A DNA stretch of 64,000 nt from CBDCMJ01 sp965218875 (GTDB lineage: Bacteria > Chloroflexota > Dehalococcoidia > Lucifugimonadales > UBA3495): NCBI GenBank assembly GCA_965218875.1, contig OZ244707.1, positions 2,046,001 to 2,110,000 of the forward strand, written 5' to 3'. The translations under genes and the position numbers were made by a program. Position 1 is the first letter of the stretch. Each line of letters opens with the position of its first letter. Under the pieces are notes generated by a model. That model was given only the letters and a program-made list of their open reading frames with translations, searched no databases and was not told the DNA's origin. Positions 8,970 to 17,828 of the stretch are shown here, one piece after another.

Positions 8970-9845
8970 TTGGAATGGATTGATTACGAAGCGCCCAAGA
9001 CCATCGCGGAAGCTGTGAGCCTCATGGCTTCCAAGGGAGACCGAGCCAAAGTCATTGCCGGCGGCACCGACATCCTGGTGAACCTCAGGGTGGGCCGGCG
9101 CGGCGCTGACCTGCTGGTGGACGTGAAGGCAATCCCCGAAGTTAACGAGTTGTCCTATAGTCCTCAAAGCGGGCTGGTGCTGGGAGCGGCGGTCCCCTGC
9201 TACCGTATCTACGAGGACCAAACCGTAGCGTCCGCCTACCCCGGGCTCATCGACGCGGCCTCGCTGATCGGCGGCATCCAAATCCAGGGGCGCGCCAGCA
9301 TCGGCGGCAACCTGTGCAACGCCGCGCCCAGCGGAGACTCTATTCCTCCGGTCATCGTGCTGGGCGGTGTATGCAACATCGTCGGCCCCAACGGCAGCCG
9401 GCAGGTGGCGGCGGAAGACTTCTGCACGGCCCCCGGCCGCAGCGTTCTGCAGGACGGAGAAATCCTGGTCTCGATCAATATTCCCGCCCCGCAGGCCCAT
9501 TCGGGCGCCAACTACCTGCGGTTCATCCCCCGCAACGAGATGGACATTGCCGTCGCCGGCGTGGGCAGCTCGGTGGTGCTGGACGCCTCCGGCCAGAACT
9601 TCGTGTCGGCCCGCATCTCCCTGGCGTCGGTGGCGCCCACCCCGGTGCTAGCCGCGGAGGCCGGGGACAGTCTGGCGGGTCAGCCGGTCTCCGAAGCGTC
9701 CGTACAGGCGGCCTCGGAAAAAGCCATGGCCGCCGCCTCGCCCATCAACGACATGCGGGGCACCATCAGGCAGCGGACCCACTTGGTCGGAGTCTTGACC
9801 CGGCGCACCTTGAATAACGCTATCGAACAAGCTAGAGGTGGATAA
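8970..9845 (+). CDS. Molybdenum hydroxylase FAD-binding (medium) subunit
   Basis: A 291-residue CoxM/XdhB-type subunit. FAD-binding motifs AGGTDILVNLR near residue 31 and GRASIGGNLCNAAPSGD near residue 110 match the family, followed by the CO_deh_flav_C domain. It passes electrons from the 2Fe-2S subunit to an acceptor. The TTG at 8970 is chosen because a strong GGAGGTGG sits five bases upstream and no ATG lies nearby in frame. It is the first gene of a three-subunit operon. Confidence 0.9.
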   Translation: MEWIDYEAPKTIAEAVSLMASKGDRAKVIAGGTDILVNLRVGRRGADLLVDVKAIPEVNELSYSPQSGLVLGAAVPCYRIYEDQTVASAYPGLIDAASLIGGIQIQGRASIGGNLCNAAPSGDSIPPVIVLGGVCNIVGPNGSRQVAAEDFCTAPGRSVLQDGEILVSINIPAPQAHSGANYLRFIPRNEMDIAVAGVGSSVVLDASGQNFVSARISLASVAPTPVLAAEAGDSLAGQPVSEASVQAASEKAMAAASPINDMRGTIRQRTHLVGVLTRRTLNNAIEQARGG

Positions 9846-9847
9846 CA

Positions 9848-10321
9848 ATGCCTGGAGTAACCCACGTACAAACGACAATCAACGGTGAGCCGGTCAACTT
9901 TCTGTGCGAGCCCCGGCAGAGCCTGCTGGAGTGCCTGCGGGACGTGCTCGGCATGACCGGCAGCAAGGAAGGGTGCAACGACGGCAACTGCGGCGCGTGC
10001 ACCGTGCAGTTCGACGGCAGGATCGTGGACTCGTGCCTGGTCCTCGGCGTAGAGGCGCAGGGCAAGGAAATCTCGACTATTGAAGGTATGGCAACCCCCG
10101 AGGGGTTGCACCCGTTGCAGCAGGCCTTCCTGGAACAGGCGGCTTTGCAGTGCGGCATCTGCACCCCCGGTTTCCTAGTGGCGGCCAAGGCGCTGCTGGA
10201 CCAGGAACCCGACGCCGATGAGGCTCGGATCCGCCATTGGCTGGCGGGCAACCTGTGCCGGTGTACCGGCTACGACAAAATCGTCAGGGCGGTGCTGCAA
10301 GTATCTCAACCAGGCAGCTGA
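9848..10321 (+). CDS. Molybdenum hydroxylase 2Fe-2S (small) subunit
   Basis: A 157-residue CoxS/XdhC-type protein. It has an N-terminal plant-type ferredoxin cluster site (CNDGNCGACTV, with a further Cys in SCLVL) and a C-terminal helical cluster site (CGICTPGF and LCRCTGYDKI). Both clusters are complete. It starts 2 bases after the preceding stop and lies between the FAD and molybdopterin subunits, the usual M-S-L order. Confidence 0.93.
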   Translation: MPGVTHVQTTINGEPVNFLCEPRQSLLECLRDVLGMTGSKEGCNDGNCGACTVQFDGRIVDSCLVLGVEAQGKEISTIEGMATPEGLHPLQQAFLEQAALQCGICTPGFLVAAKALLDQEPDADEARIRHWLAGNLCRCTGYDKIVRAVLQVSQPGS

Positions 10322-10333
10322 GGTGAGAGACAA

Positions 10334-12625
10334 GTGACCTCTAACCAAGGGACCTCCAACGTAGTACTGTCCGAAGTCGAATACCGGGTCGTGGGCCAGC
10401 GGCCCATACGCCCCGATGGCGTGGACAAGGTCACCGGAAGGGCGCAGTACGGCGCCGACGTGACCCTGGCGGGCCTCCTCCACGGGAAGGTCCTGCGCAG
10501 TCCCCACGCCCACGCCAGGATAGTGTCCATCGATACCTCCCGGGCCGAAGCCCTGCCCGGGGTGAGAGCCGTGGTCACGGCGAAAGACCTGCCCTTCTCC
10601 GGGCTTTCCAAAGAGGAGTTGGGAGGCGACTACCTGAGGTTCAAGTTCGCCAGCGACCACGTGTTGGCCAGCGACAAGGTGCTGTTCAAGGGCCATCCCG
10701 TGGCGGCGGTGGCGGCGGTCAACCAGCACGTAGCCGAGGAAGCGGCCAAGCTGGTCTCGGTGGTCTACGAGGAGCTTCCCGCCGTGTTGGACGTGCGGGA
10801 ATCGATGCGGGAAGACGCGCCCTTGCTTCACGACGGACTGCACACTTCTTCCCTGGGCGAGACCTCGGAGCGGTCCAGCAACGTGGCTGCCCATCTTCGC
10901 TACGAGAAGGGCGACGCGGAACAGGGCTTCGCCAAGGCCGACGTGGTGGTGGAGCGGGAGTTCACCACCGCCCCGGTGCACCAGGGCTACATAGAGCCCC
11001 ACAACGGCACCGCCTTCTGGAACGCCGACGGCCAGTTGAACATCTGGACCAGCACCCAGGGCGCGTTCCAGGTAAGGGCCGCCGTCGCCGACGTCCTGCG
11101 GCAGCCGGTGTCGAAAATCAAGGTTACGCCCATGGAAATCGGCGGCGGGTTCGGCGGCAAGATACCCGCCTACCTGGATGCCATTGCCGCCACGCTGTCC
11201 CGCAAGACCGGGTCTCCGGTAAAGATAACCATGAGCCGCATCGAGGTGTTCGAAGGGTCCGGGCCGGCCCCCGGCTCTTGGGCCAAGATTAAGGTGGGGG
11301 CCACCAGGGACGGCCGGCTGACCGCCTGCCAGGCGACCATGGCTTTCGAAGCCGGGGCGTACCCGGGATCGCCGGTGATGCAGGGCATTACGTGCGCCTT
11401 CGGCTGCTACGACGTGCCCAACGGCTTGGTCGACGGCTACGACGTTGTGGTCAACAAGCCCAAGTCGGCGGCCTACCGGGCCCCCGGCTCGCCCCAGGCG
11501 GCCTTCGGCGTCGAGTCGGTAATGGACGAAATCTGCGGCCGGTTGGGCATCGATCCCATAGAATTCAGGCTCATCAACGCCGCCAAGCAGGGGACCCGCC
11601 GGATCGAAGGGCCGGCGGTGGCCCGCATCGGGTTGGTGGAGTGCCTGGAGGCGGCCCGCGACCACGAGCACTACAAGACCCCGGTGGGAGACGGAAACCG
11701 CGGGCGCGGCGTGGCCTGCGGGTACTGGATGAACCGTTCCTTCCAGTCCAGTCTTTCCATGACCGTAAACTACGACGGGACCATAACCCTGATCATGGGC
11801 TCGGTGGACATCGGCGGCACCCGGGCGTCCATCGCGCAGCAGACAGCGGAGGCCTTGGGCATCTCCTACGAGGACGTCAAGCCCACCGTGGTGGACACCG
11901 ATTCCATCGGCTACACCTTCATCACCGGCGGCAGCAGGACCTCCTTCGCCACCGGCTGGGCGGCCATCGAGGCCGCGGAGGACGTGAAAGCCCAGATGGT
12001 CACCAGGGCCGCCAAGATCTGGGACACCCAGCCCGAAGACGTAGAGTATGCCGATGGGGTCATTCAACACACGTCGGACCCGGAATTGCGGATGACCTTC
12101 AAGGAGTTGGCCAGGCAGTTGGGGGCCACCGGCGGCGCGATCACCGGGGCTTCCAACGTGGAGCCCACCGGAGAGGGCAACGGCTACGCGGTCCACCTGG
12201 TGGACCTGGAGGTCGACCAGGAAACCGGCAAGGTCGAGATCCTCCGCTACACCGCAATCCAAGACGCCGGCAAGGCCGTCCATCCCAGCTACGTGGAAGG
12301 GCAGATGCAGGGCGGTGTGGTGCAGGGAATCGGGTGGGCCTTGAACGAGGAGTACTTCTTCAACGACAAGGGGCACATGCTCAACTCCAGCTTCCTGGAC
12401 TACCGCATGCCCACCTCCCTGGACCTGCCCATGATCGACACGGTCATTGTGGAAGTGGCCAATCCGGGCCACCCCTATGGAGTCCGGGGCGTTGGCGAGG
12501 TGCCCATAGTTCCCCCCATGGCCGCCATCGCCAGCGGCATCAACGGGGCCACCGGGGCGAGGCTGCAAAGCCTCCCCATGACCCCGGGCAAGATACTGGA
12601 AGCCGCCTGGGACCAAGAAGACTGA
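10334..12625 (+). CDS. Molybdenum hydroxylase catalytic molybdopterin subunit
   Basis: A 763-residue XdhA/CoxL superfamily subunit. It has GGGFGGK near residue 275, AYRAPGSPQAAF in the active-site loop region, and GVGEVPIVPP carrying the conserved catalytic Glu near the C-terminus. The active-site loop is not the AYRCSFR signature of aerobic CO dehydrogenase form I, so this is not a canonical CO dehydrogenase; it is probably an aldehyde, purine or aromatic hydroxylase. The GTG at 10334 has AGGTGA upstream. The substrate remains unknown. The modABC transporter at 31-34 kb could supply the metal. Confidence 0.9.
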   Translation: MTSNQGTSNVVLSEVEYRVVGQRPIRPDGVDKVTGRAQYGADVTLAGLLHGKVLRSPHAHARIVSIDTSRAEALPGVRAVVTAKDLPFSGLSKEELGGDYLRFKFASDHVLASDKVLFKGHPVAAVAAVNQHVAEEAAKLVSVVYEELPAVLDVRESMREDAPLLHDGLHTSSLGETSERSSNVAAHLRYEKGDAEQGFAKADVVVEREFTTAPVHQGYIEPHNGTAFWNADGQLNIWTSTQGAFQVRAAVADVLRQPVSKIKVTPMEIGGGFGGKIPAYLDAIAATLSRKTGSPVKITMSRIEVFEGSGPAPGSWAKIKVGATRDGRLTACQATMAFEAGAYPGSPVMQGITCAFGCYDVPNGLVDGYDVVVNKPKSAAYRAPGSPQAAFGVESVMDEICGRLGIDPIEFRLINAAKQGTRRIEGPAVARIGLVECLEAARDHEHYKTPVGDGNRGRGVACGYWMNRSFQSSLSMTVNYDGTITLIMGSVDIGGTRASIAQQTAEALGISYEDVKPTVVDTDSIGYTFITGGSRTSFATGWAAIEAAEDVKAQMVTRAAKIWDTQPEDVEYADGVIQHTSDPELRMTFKELARQLGATGGAITGASNVEPTGEGNGYAVHLVDLEVDQETGKVEILRYTAIQDAGKAVHPSYVEGQMQGGVVQGIGWALNEEYFFNDKGHMLNSSFLDYRMPTSLDLPMIDTVIVEVANPGHPYGVRGVGEVPIVPPMAAIASGINGATGARLQSLPMTPGKILEAAWDQED

Positions 12626-12649
12626 GCGTCAGCCACTGGAGGCGCAGCA

Positions 12650-13285
12650 ATGGCCATCAGCACGTTCCGCCGGGTCGTTACCGAGGTTGACCAGCTAAGG
12701 GAAATACTGGGCCACCCCATGGAGATGGCGGTCCAGAAGCAGATATCGGCCCTTGACCACCACTGCCGCGATTTCATAGCCCGGTCCCCGTTCTTGCTCA
12801 TCGGCACCGCCAGCGGGGCTGGAGTCTGCGACGTTTCCCCCAAGGGCGACCCCACGGGGTTTGTCCAGGTCCTCGACGACAACACTCTGGTTATCCCCGA
12901 CCGCCCGGGCAACCGCCGGGCCGACACCCTGACCAATATCCTGGAGAACCCCCAGGTCGGGTTGCTCTTCATGATTCCCGGAATCGAGGACACGCTCCGG
13001 GTGAACGGCCGCGCCCACATTGTGCAAGACGAGGACCTCCTAGAGCGCACGGCCGTCCGAGGGAAGAAGCCCCTGCTTGCCATTGTGGTGGAGGTGGAGG
13101 AGGCGTTCCTCCACTGCGCCAAGGCCTTCAAGCGCAGCCGGCTCTGGGACCCCGAGTCCCAGGCGCCCCGGGGCGAGCTGGCGACGCTGGCCAAGATGGT
13201 CATGGACCACACCGGCTACGACGCTTGCACCCTCGACGAGCTGGAGGAGAAGGTGGAGGAGTCCTACAAGACGGACCTCTATTGA
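12650..13285 (+). CDS. PPOX-class FMN-dependent flavoprotein (MSMEG_1061-like)
   Basis: A 211-residue pyridoxamine-phosphate-oxidase-fold protein. The N-terminal helix is followed by the split-barrel strands FLLIGTASGAGVCDVSPKGD and LVIPDRPGNRRADTLTNILE, a pattern typical of the MSMEG_1061 flavoprotein family. The C-terminal part contains ALLHCAKAF-type residues (here AFLHCAKAFKRSRLW). GGAGG lies 7 bases before the ATG. It follows the hydroxylase operon by 24 bases and may be co-transcribed; its reaction is unknown. Confidence 0.82.
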   Translation: MAISTFRRVVTEVDQLREILGHPMEMAVQKQISALDHHCRDFIARSPFLLIGTASGAGVCDVSPKGDPTGFVQVLDDNTLVIPDRPGNRRADTLTNILENPQVGLLFMIPGIEDTLRVNGRAHIVQDEDLLERTAVRGKKPLLAIVVEVEEAFLHCAKAFKRSRLWDPESQAPRGELATLAKMVMDHTGYDACTLDELEEKVEESYKTDLY

Positions 13286-13329
13286 GAGCCGGGGCAGGGC
13301 GCTTTCAGGTGGAGTAAGGAGTTGCGGTC

Positions 13330-13635
13330 TTGGCCACGGTGTTCATTCCTACCATGCTCCTAAAACTGACCGGCGGCGTGAAGCAGGTCGACTTCGAGGC
13401 CCGCAACGTGCGCCAGGTGGTCGACAAATTGGAAGAGCTCTACCCTGGTATGAAGGACAGCCTCTTGGAGGAGGGCAAGATCAAGCCCAGCCTCGCGGTG
13501 GCCATTGACGGGGAGGTCGCCCGCATGGGCTTGCTGGAGAGGCTCAAAGAGGACTGCGAGGTCCACTTCGTGCCCGCCATCGGCGGCGGAGAAGGCGCTT
13601 CCGGCCCGGCCACCCCCTCCCATGGCAATCGTTAG
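13330..13635 (+). CDS. MoaD/ThiS-like sulfur-carrier protein with C-terminal tail
   Basis: A 101-residue ubiquitin-fold protein. Residues 1-86 follow the MoaD pattern, ending in VHFVPAIGGGEG. MoaD and ThiS proteins normally end exactly at Gly-Gly, the site of adenylylation and thiocarboxylation; here about 15 residues (EGASGPATPSHGNR) follow the glycines. Either the tail is removed or the protein is not a conventional carrier. The TTG at 13330 has AAGGAG upstream. Its location downstream of a molybdopterin enzyme fits a role in cofactor maturation. Confidence 0.75.
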   Translation: MATVFIPTMLLKLTGGVKQVDFEARNVRQVVDKLEELYPGMKDSLLEEGKIKPSLAVAIDGEVARMGLLERLKEDCEVHFVPAIGGGEGASGPATPSHGNR

Positions 13636-13701
13636 CACCCGTGCGGCCATGCCGCCGCCGCGGACCCCCTCACCACTAGGCCGCGCAAGGGCTATACCCG
13701 C

Positions 13702-14214
13702 TTGACCAAGAACAACTCCAACCACCGCGTGGAAACCCTGGTGTCGGCGGGTGGAGTCGTCTACCGGAGAGACGGCGAGCGTTTGGAGGCGGTGCTCTGC
13801 GGGCGGACCCTGGCTCCCAAACCGGGCGGCGAGGGCGATATCCAGGACGGCGGCGGGGACGGGCCCCCGGGAGAGACGTTCCGCTGGAGCTTGGCCAAGG
13901 GTACGCCGGACCCCGGCGAGACCATCGAGGAGACGGCCCTGCGCGAGGTGCGGGAGGAGACGGGCTTGGAGGTGGAGATCGATGCCCCTTTGGGCAGCAT
14001 CGAGTACTGGTTCGCCGGCCGTGACCCCGGGGTGCGCTTCCACAAGACCGTCCATTTTTACCTGATGGTCCCCACGGGAGGCAGCACGGACTTGCACGAC
14101 CCGGAATTCGACGTGGTCCGGTGGTTTAAGTGGGACGAAGCCCTGAAATCGCTGGCCTACGTCAACGAGGCCAACGTGTTGCGGCGCGCCTTCGACGTGA
14201 TCTCCCGGGGATAG
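13702..14214 (+). CDS. Nudix hydrolase
   Basis: A 170-residue protein with a complete Nudix box: G(x5)E(x7)REVxEETGL in the stretch starting GTPDPGETIEETALREV. An insert rich in Gly and Asp (about residues 42-62) precedes the box. The enzyme should hydrolyse a nucleoside diphosphate linked to another moiety; the substrate is unclear. The TTG start follows GGGCTATACCCG without a strong ribosome site, so the start is uncertain by a few codons. The next gene begins 12 bases after the stop. Confidence 0.88.
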   Translation: MTKNNSNHRVETLVSAGGVVYRRDGERLEAVLCGRTLAPKPGGEGDIQDGGGDGPPGETFRWSLAKGTPDPGETIEETALREVREETGLEVEIDAPLGSIEYWFAGRDPGVRFHKTVHFYLMVPTGGSTDLHDPEFDVVRWFKWDEALKSLAYVNEANVLRRAFDVISRG

Positions 14215-14226
14215 GGGACTAGCCCA

Positions 14227-14829
14227 ATGCTGGAACTCCGCGGCGCAAAAATTGTTCTTCGCGACAAGCGCTTGGAAGACGCTGAGCAGGACTATATCTG
14301 GCGAAGCGATCCGGAACTGGCGCGCCTCGACGCGGCCTACCCCCTGACCATGAGCTTCGAGCGGTACCTAAAGATATTTCAGGACCAACTCCGCTACCCC
14401 ACTCCCGGCTCTCACCACTTCTCCACCGATACCGTCGGCGGAAAGTTCATCGGCAACTGCATGTACTACGATCTGGACTCGGTGAACCGGGAAGCGGAGC
14501 TGGGCATAGTGATCGGCGACCGGGAGTACTGGGGCAACGCCTACGGCTATGACGCCGTCACCACCCTCCTAGACTACATGTTCGCCGAGAAGAAGCTGAA
14601 GCGGGTGTATCTGCACACCCTGGCCTGGAACACCCGGGCCCAGCGCTGTTTCGAGAAGAGCGGCTTCAACCCGCTCAAGAAGGTGCGCCGCCTGTCCCAG
14701 GACTTCATCCTCATGGAAGTGCTGCGGGAAGACTGGCTGGCGACCTGCGAAGAGCGCCTGGCTGCCCGTTGGCCCGCCTCGGACCGTGAGACCTCTTCTC
14801 CGGAGTTACCGGAGCAGCGGCCGGGCTAG
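14227..14829 (+). CDS. GNAT-family N-acetyltransferase (RimJ/RimL-like)
   Basis: A 200-residue protein. Residues 1-165 show the GNAT fold: LRDKRLEDAEQDYIWRSDPE at the N-terminus, ELGIVIGDREYWGNAYGYDA containing the acetyl-CoA-binding loop, and the typical ending NTRAQRCFEKSGF. The last 35 residues are polar and poorly conserved. It probably acetylates a protein N-terminus or small molecule. It lies directly behind the Nudix gene. Confidence 0.85.
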   Translation: MLELRGAKIVLRDKRLEDAEQDYIWRSDPELARLDAAYPLTMSFERYLKIFQDQLRYPTPGSHHFSTDTVGGKFIGNCMYYDLDSVNREAELGIVIGDREYWGNAYGYDAVTTLLDYMFAEKKLKRVYLHTLAWNTRAQRCFEKSGFNPLKKVRRLSQDFILMEVLREDWLATCEERLAARWPASDRETSSPELPEQRPG

Positions 14830-14877
14830 GACCGCCAACCACTCTACGGACCATCGGGGATAGGCGCGGTCCCGGCG

Positions 14878-15615
14878 TCAGTTCCGTTCCGAGCCGCTCC
14901 CTCTCCCCGAGTCGATGGCGTCCTTCAGGCTGAAAGCGCCGTCGTACAGGGCCCGCCCCAGGATGACCCCCTCCACTCCGGAGCCCCCCAGCCGCCGGAT
15001 GTGTTCCAGGGTGGTCACGCCCCCCGAGGCCAGGACCGCCATTCCAGTGTCCCGCACTAGGGCGGCGTTGGCGGAGAAGTTGGGCTCAGTCATGGTGCCG
15101 TCCCGGGAGATGTCCGTGTACAACAGCCGGGTAACTCCCACCGTGTCCATGCGCCGCGCCAACTCCAAGACGCCGAGCGAGCTTTGCTCGGTCCATCCTT
15201 TGACCGACACCAGCCCGTCGCGGGCGTCCAGGGCCACCACCACCCGTTCGCTGCCCTCGACCCGGCACAAGTCCTCCACCAACGACGGGGTTTCCACCGC
15301 CGCAGTGCCGATGACCACCCGGTCGGCCCCGTCGGCCAGCAGACTGGATGCCGTTCCTTCGTCGCGCACTCCGCCCCCCACCTGTACCGGAATAGATAGC
15401 CGCCTGACGATTTCAAGTATTACGTCCCGGTTTACCTGCCTCCCCTGGGCGGCGCCGTCCAGGTCCACGAGGTGCAGCCTGGGGGCGCCCTGTTCCTCCC
15501 AGCCCACGGCGACGGCAACGGGATCGTGAGAATAGACGGTCTCCCGCCGGTGGTCGCCCTGGTACAGGCGGACGCAACGGCCCGAGCTCAGGTCAATGGC
15601 CGGGATTACTTCCAT
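14878..15615 (-). CDS. hisA: HisA, phosphoribosylformimino-AICAR-P isomerase
   Basis: A 245-residue TIM-barrel isomerase of histidine biosynthesis. The first catalytic Asp is in VIPAIDLSSGRCVRL and the second in YTDISRDGTM; phosphate-binding loops GGGVR and GGVTT are present. The ATG at 15615 gives the classical MEVIPAIDL start; the frame extends ten codons further upstream but with no better site. It is the last gene of the pduO-hisH-hisA run. hisF is not in the window. Confidence 0.93.
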   Translation of the reverse strand: MEVIPAIDLSSGRCVRLYQGDHRRETVYSHDPVAVAVGWEEQGAPRLHLVDLDGAAQGRQVNRDVILEIVRRLSIPVQVGGGVRDEGTASSLLADGADRVVIGTAAVETPSLVEDLCRVEGSERVVVALDARDGLVSVKGWTEQSSLGVLELARRMDTVGVTRLLYTDISRDGTMTEPNFSANAALVRDTGMAVLASGGVTTLEHIRRLGGSGVEGVILGRALYDGAFSLKDAIDSGRGSGSERN

Positions 15616-15689
15616 AAATCGACCAGGCATAGGTCGACCAGGCATGAATTAACCGGGTGTTGCCGCGGGGGCCGGCGGGCGGCTGCCAA

Positions 15690-16349
15690 CTACCGGGCCA
15701 AGCCGGACTGCGGATAGCTGCCGGTCCTGTGCTGCTCCGCCAGCGCACAGAAATTCCGGTAAATTCTCAGGCCGGCGTCCCCGCTCTTTTCGGGATGAAA
15801 CTGGGTGGCTATCAGGTTGCCCTGGGCGTAGACACTGCAAAAGGACACGCTGTAGTCGGTGGAGCCGAGCCGGCCCGAGGGTTCGTCCGGCACGGCGTAG
15901 TAGCTATGGACGAAGTAGAAGTGGCTGTCCTGGGGAATACCCTCGAAGGCCGGATGGTCCCCGTGGAGCCGGACGCTGTTCCACCCCATGTGCGGCACCT
16001 TCAAGCCCTGGGGAAGTCTCTCCACCCGGCCCGGGACGACGCCCAGGCAGGCGGCCTCACCCTCTGCCGTGCTGTCCATCAGCAACTGCAGGCCAAGGCA
16101 CACCCCCAGGAACGGACGGCCCGACGACACGTAGTCGCGCAGCGGCTGGACCAGCCCTCGCTGCCGGAGCGCGTTCATTGCCGCCGGCGCCGAGCCCACT
16201 CCTGGGAACAGCACCGCGTCGGCTTCGGCCACCTCCGCCGGGTCCCCGGTGACCGTGGGGCGCACGCCCGCCGATTCCAGGGCCTTGGCCACGCTGCGAA
16301 GGTTGCCTGAATCGTAATCGACGACCACAAGCTTGAGACTCTGGGTCAC
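15690..16349 (-). CDS. hisH: HisH, imidazole glycerol phosphate synthase glutaminase subunit
   Basis: A 219-residue class I glutamine amidotransferase. The nucleophile Cys is in FLGVCLGLQLL and the His-Glu pair in ATQFHPEKSG; the N-terminus VVVDYDSGNLRSV is typical. It feeds ammonia to HisF. Its ATG lies 4 bases after the stop of the adenosyltransferase gene, so the two are probably translated together. Confidence 0.93.
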   Translation of the reverse strand: MTQSLKLVVVDYDSGNLRSVAKALESAGVRPTVTGDPAEVAEADAVLFPGVGSAPAAMNALRQRGLVQPLRDYVSSGRPFLGVCLGLQLLMDSTAEGEAACLGVVPGRVERLPQGLKVPHMGWNSVRLHGDHPAFEGIPQDSHFYFVHSYYAVPDEPSGRLGSTDYSVSFCSVYAQGNLIATQFHPEKSGDAGLRIYRNFCALAEQHRTGSYPQSGLAR

Positions 16350-16353
16350 CGGG

Positions 16354-16944
16354 CTAACCTCGCGCTCCGGTCGCCCGTTCCATGGGCAGGTCCCGGTCCT
16401 GGTAGCGGGCTACCACGAACAGCAGGTCTCCTATACGGTTCAGGTAGGTTATGACCAAGTCGTTGGTCAGTTGTTCCGCCTCTTTCAAGGCCACCACCCG
16501 GCGCTCCGCGGTGCGGATGATGCACCGGGCCAGGTCGATGGCTGCCGACGCCGGCGAGCCTCCGGGCAGGATGAACACGTTGGGCATTTCCACGTCTTGT
16601 TCCAGGGCGTTTATGGTGGACTCCAGCCGCTCCACCATCTCCTCAGTCACCGGCTCGAAGTGCTGCTGGAACAGCTCATACTTGTCCGGCTCGGTGGCCA
16701 ACTCCGCCGCGATGGTGAACAGCTCCCGTTGCAAGTCCCTCAACACGTCCTTGACCCGTTGGTCTTCGGAGACGGCCCGGGCCAGACCCATGGCTGAAAC
16801 CGCCTCGTCGGTGATCCCGTAGGCCTCAGTGTGCGGGTTGTTCTTGGAAACGCGGCCCCCGTAGAGCAGGCTGGTGTCGCCCTGGTCCCCAAACTTGGTA
16901 TAGATCCTCTTTCTGTACGAGGAAGATGACGAGGTCATGGGCAT
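16354..16944 (-). CDS. PduO-type cob(I)alamin adenosyltransferase
   Basis: A 196-residue four-helix protein with the PduO N-terminal ATP site KRIYTKFGDQGDTSLLYGGR and the helix signature FILPGGSPASAAIDLARCI plus RTAERRVVAL. It converts cob(I)alamin to adenosylcobalamin. Placement upstream of hisH and hisA is unusual functionally but the close spacing suggests one transcript. Confidence 0.92.
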   Translation of the reverse strand: MPMTSSSSSYRKRIYTKFGDQGDTSLLYGGRVSKNNPHTEAYGITDEAVSAMGLARAVSEDQRVKDVLRDLQRELFTIAAELATEPDKYELFQQHFEPVTEEMVERLESTINALEQDVEMPNVFILPGGSPASAAIDLARCIIRTAERRVVALKEAEQLTNDLVITYLNRIGDLLFVVARYQDRDLPMERATGARG

Positions 16945-17069
16945 AGCCTTCGGGTAGATTGTCCGCCTGGACCGGGGAAGTCGTGGGCCGGTAGGGTAGC
17001 GGGTGGAATTGTAGCATAGGGGTACTCGCCGGGCTATACTGGACGCAACCGCCCCAGAGGTAAGCAGCT

Positions 17070-17828
17070 ATGCAGCCCGAGGTCCACGTCATTGGTATAG
17101 AAGGAATGCCGGAGATCAGGTCCGGTGACGACTTGGCCGCCCTGCTGATGGACGCCGCCCGGGAGCAAGGCGTCCTGGTCGAGGATGGAGACGTGATAGT
17201 CGTGACCCAGAAGGTGGTGTCCAAGGCCGAGGGGAGAGTGATGTCCTACGAGGGCGTCGAACCGTCATCCCTGGCCCTGACCATCACCGAAGGCCACCGC
17301 CGGGACCCCCGTCACACCGAGGTCGTCCTCCGGGAGAGCCGGCGCATAGTGCGCATGGACCGGGGCGTGATAATCAGCGAGACCCACCATGGCTTCGTCT
17401 GCGCCAACGCCGGCATCGACGCCTCCAACATACCGGGATCGGACACCCTGTGCCTGCTCCCGGTTGATCCCGACCTGTCCGCCCGCCACATCCGTGATTC
17501 GGTGCGAGAGAGCCTGGGGGTCGACGTGGCGGTGGTCATATCGGACACTTTTGGCCGTCCCTGGCGCAACGGGGCCACCAACGTCGCCATTGGCGTGGCC
17601 GGCATCGACCCTATCCTTAGCTACGTGGGCCAAGAGGATGCCCACGGCAACCTGATGCACACCACCGAGATAGCCGTGGCCGACGAGCTGGCCGCCGCCG
17701 CCGAGCTGGTGACCGGGAAAGTGCGCGCGGTCCCCGTGGCGATTATCCGGGGCTATGCCTTTGCACCGGCCGAGGACGCCGGCATTCAGCGGCTGGTCCG
17801 GACCGGCGACCGGGACCTGTTCAGGTAG
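17070..17828 (+). CDS. cofE: CofE, coenzyme F420-0:L-glutamate ligase
   Basis: A 252-residue protein spanning the whole F420_ligase family, with VVTQKVVSKAEGR, the DTFGRPWRNGATNVAIGVAG core and the terminal Asp-rich segment. It adds gamma-linked glutamate to F420-0, so the organism probably makes F420. AGAGGTAAG lies ahead of the ATG. Its last codons overlap the convergent dinB gene by 8 bases. Confidence 0.93.
   Translation: MQPEVHVIGIEGMPEIRSGDDLAALLMDAAREQGVLVEDGDVIVVTQKVVSKAEGRVMSYEGVEPSSLALTITEGHRRDPRHTEVVLRESRRIVRMDRGVIISETHHGFVCANAGIDASNIPGSDTLCLLPVDPDLSARHIRDSVRESLGVDVAVVISDTFGRPWRNGATNVAIGVAGIDPILSYVGQEDAHGNLMHTTEIAVADELAAAAELVTGKVRAVPVAIIRGYAFAPAEDAGIQRLVRTGDRDLFR

Noticed and set aside
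10175..12616. 813-codon minus-strand frame across the molybdenum hydroxylase
   Set aside because: It is a complement shadow of a gene with clear motifs; its content is Gly/His/Val-rich without any domain.
10334..12625. Aerobic CO dehydrogenase large subunit
   Set aside because: The active-site loop is not AYRCSFR, so a CODH assignment would be unsupported.
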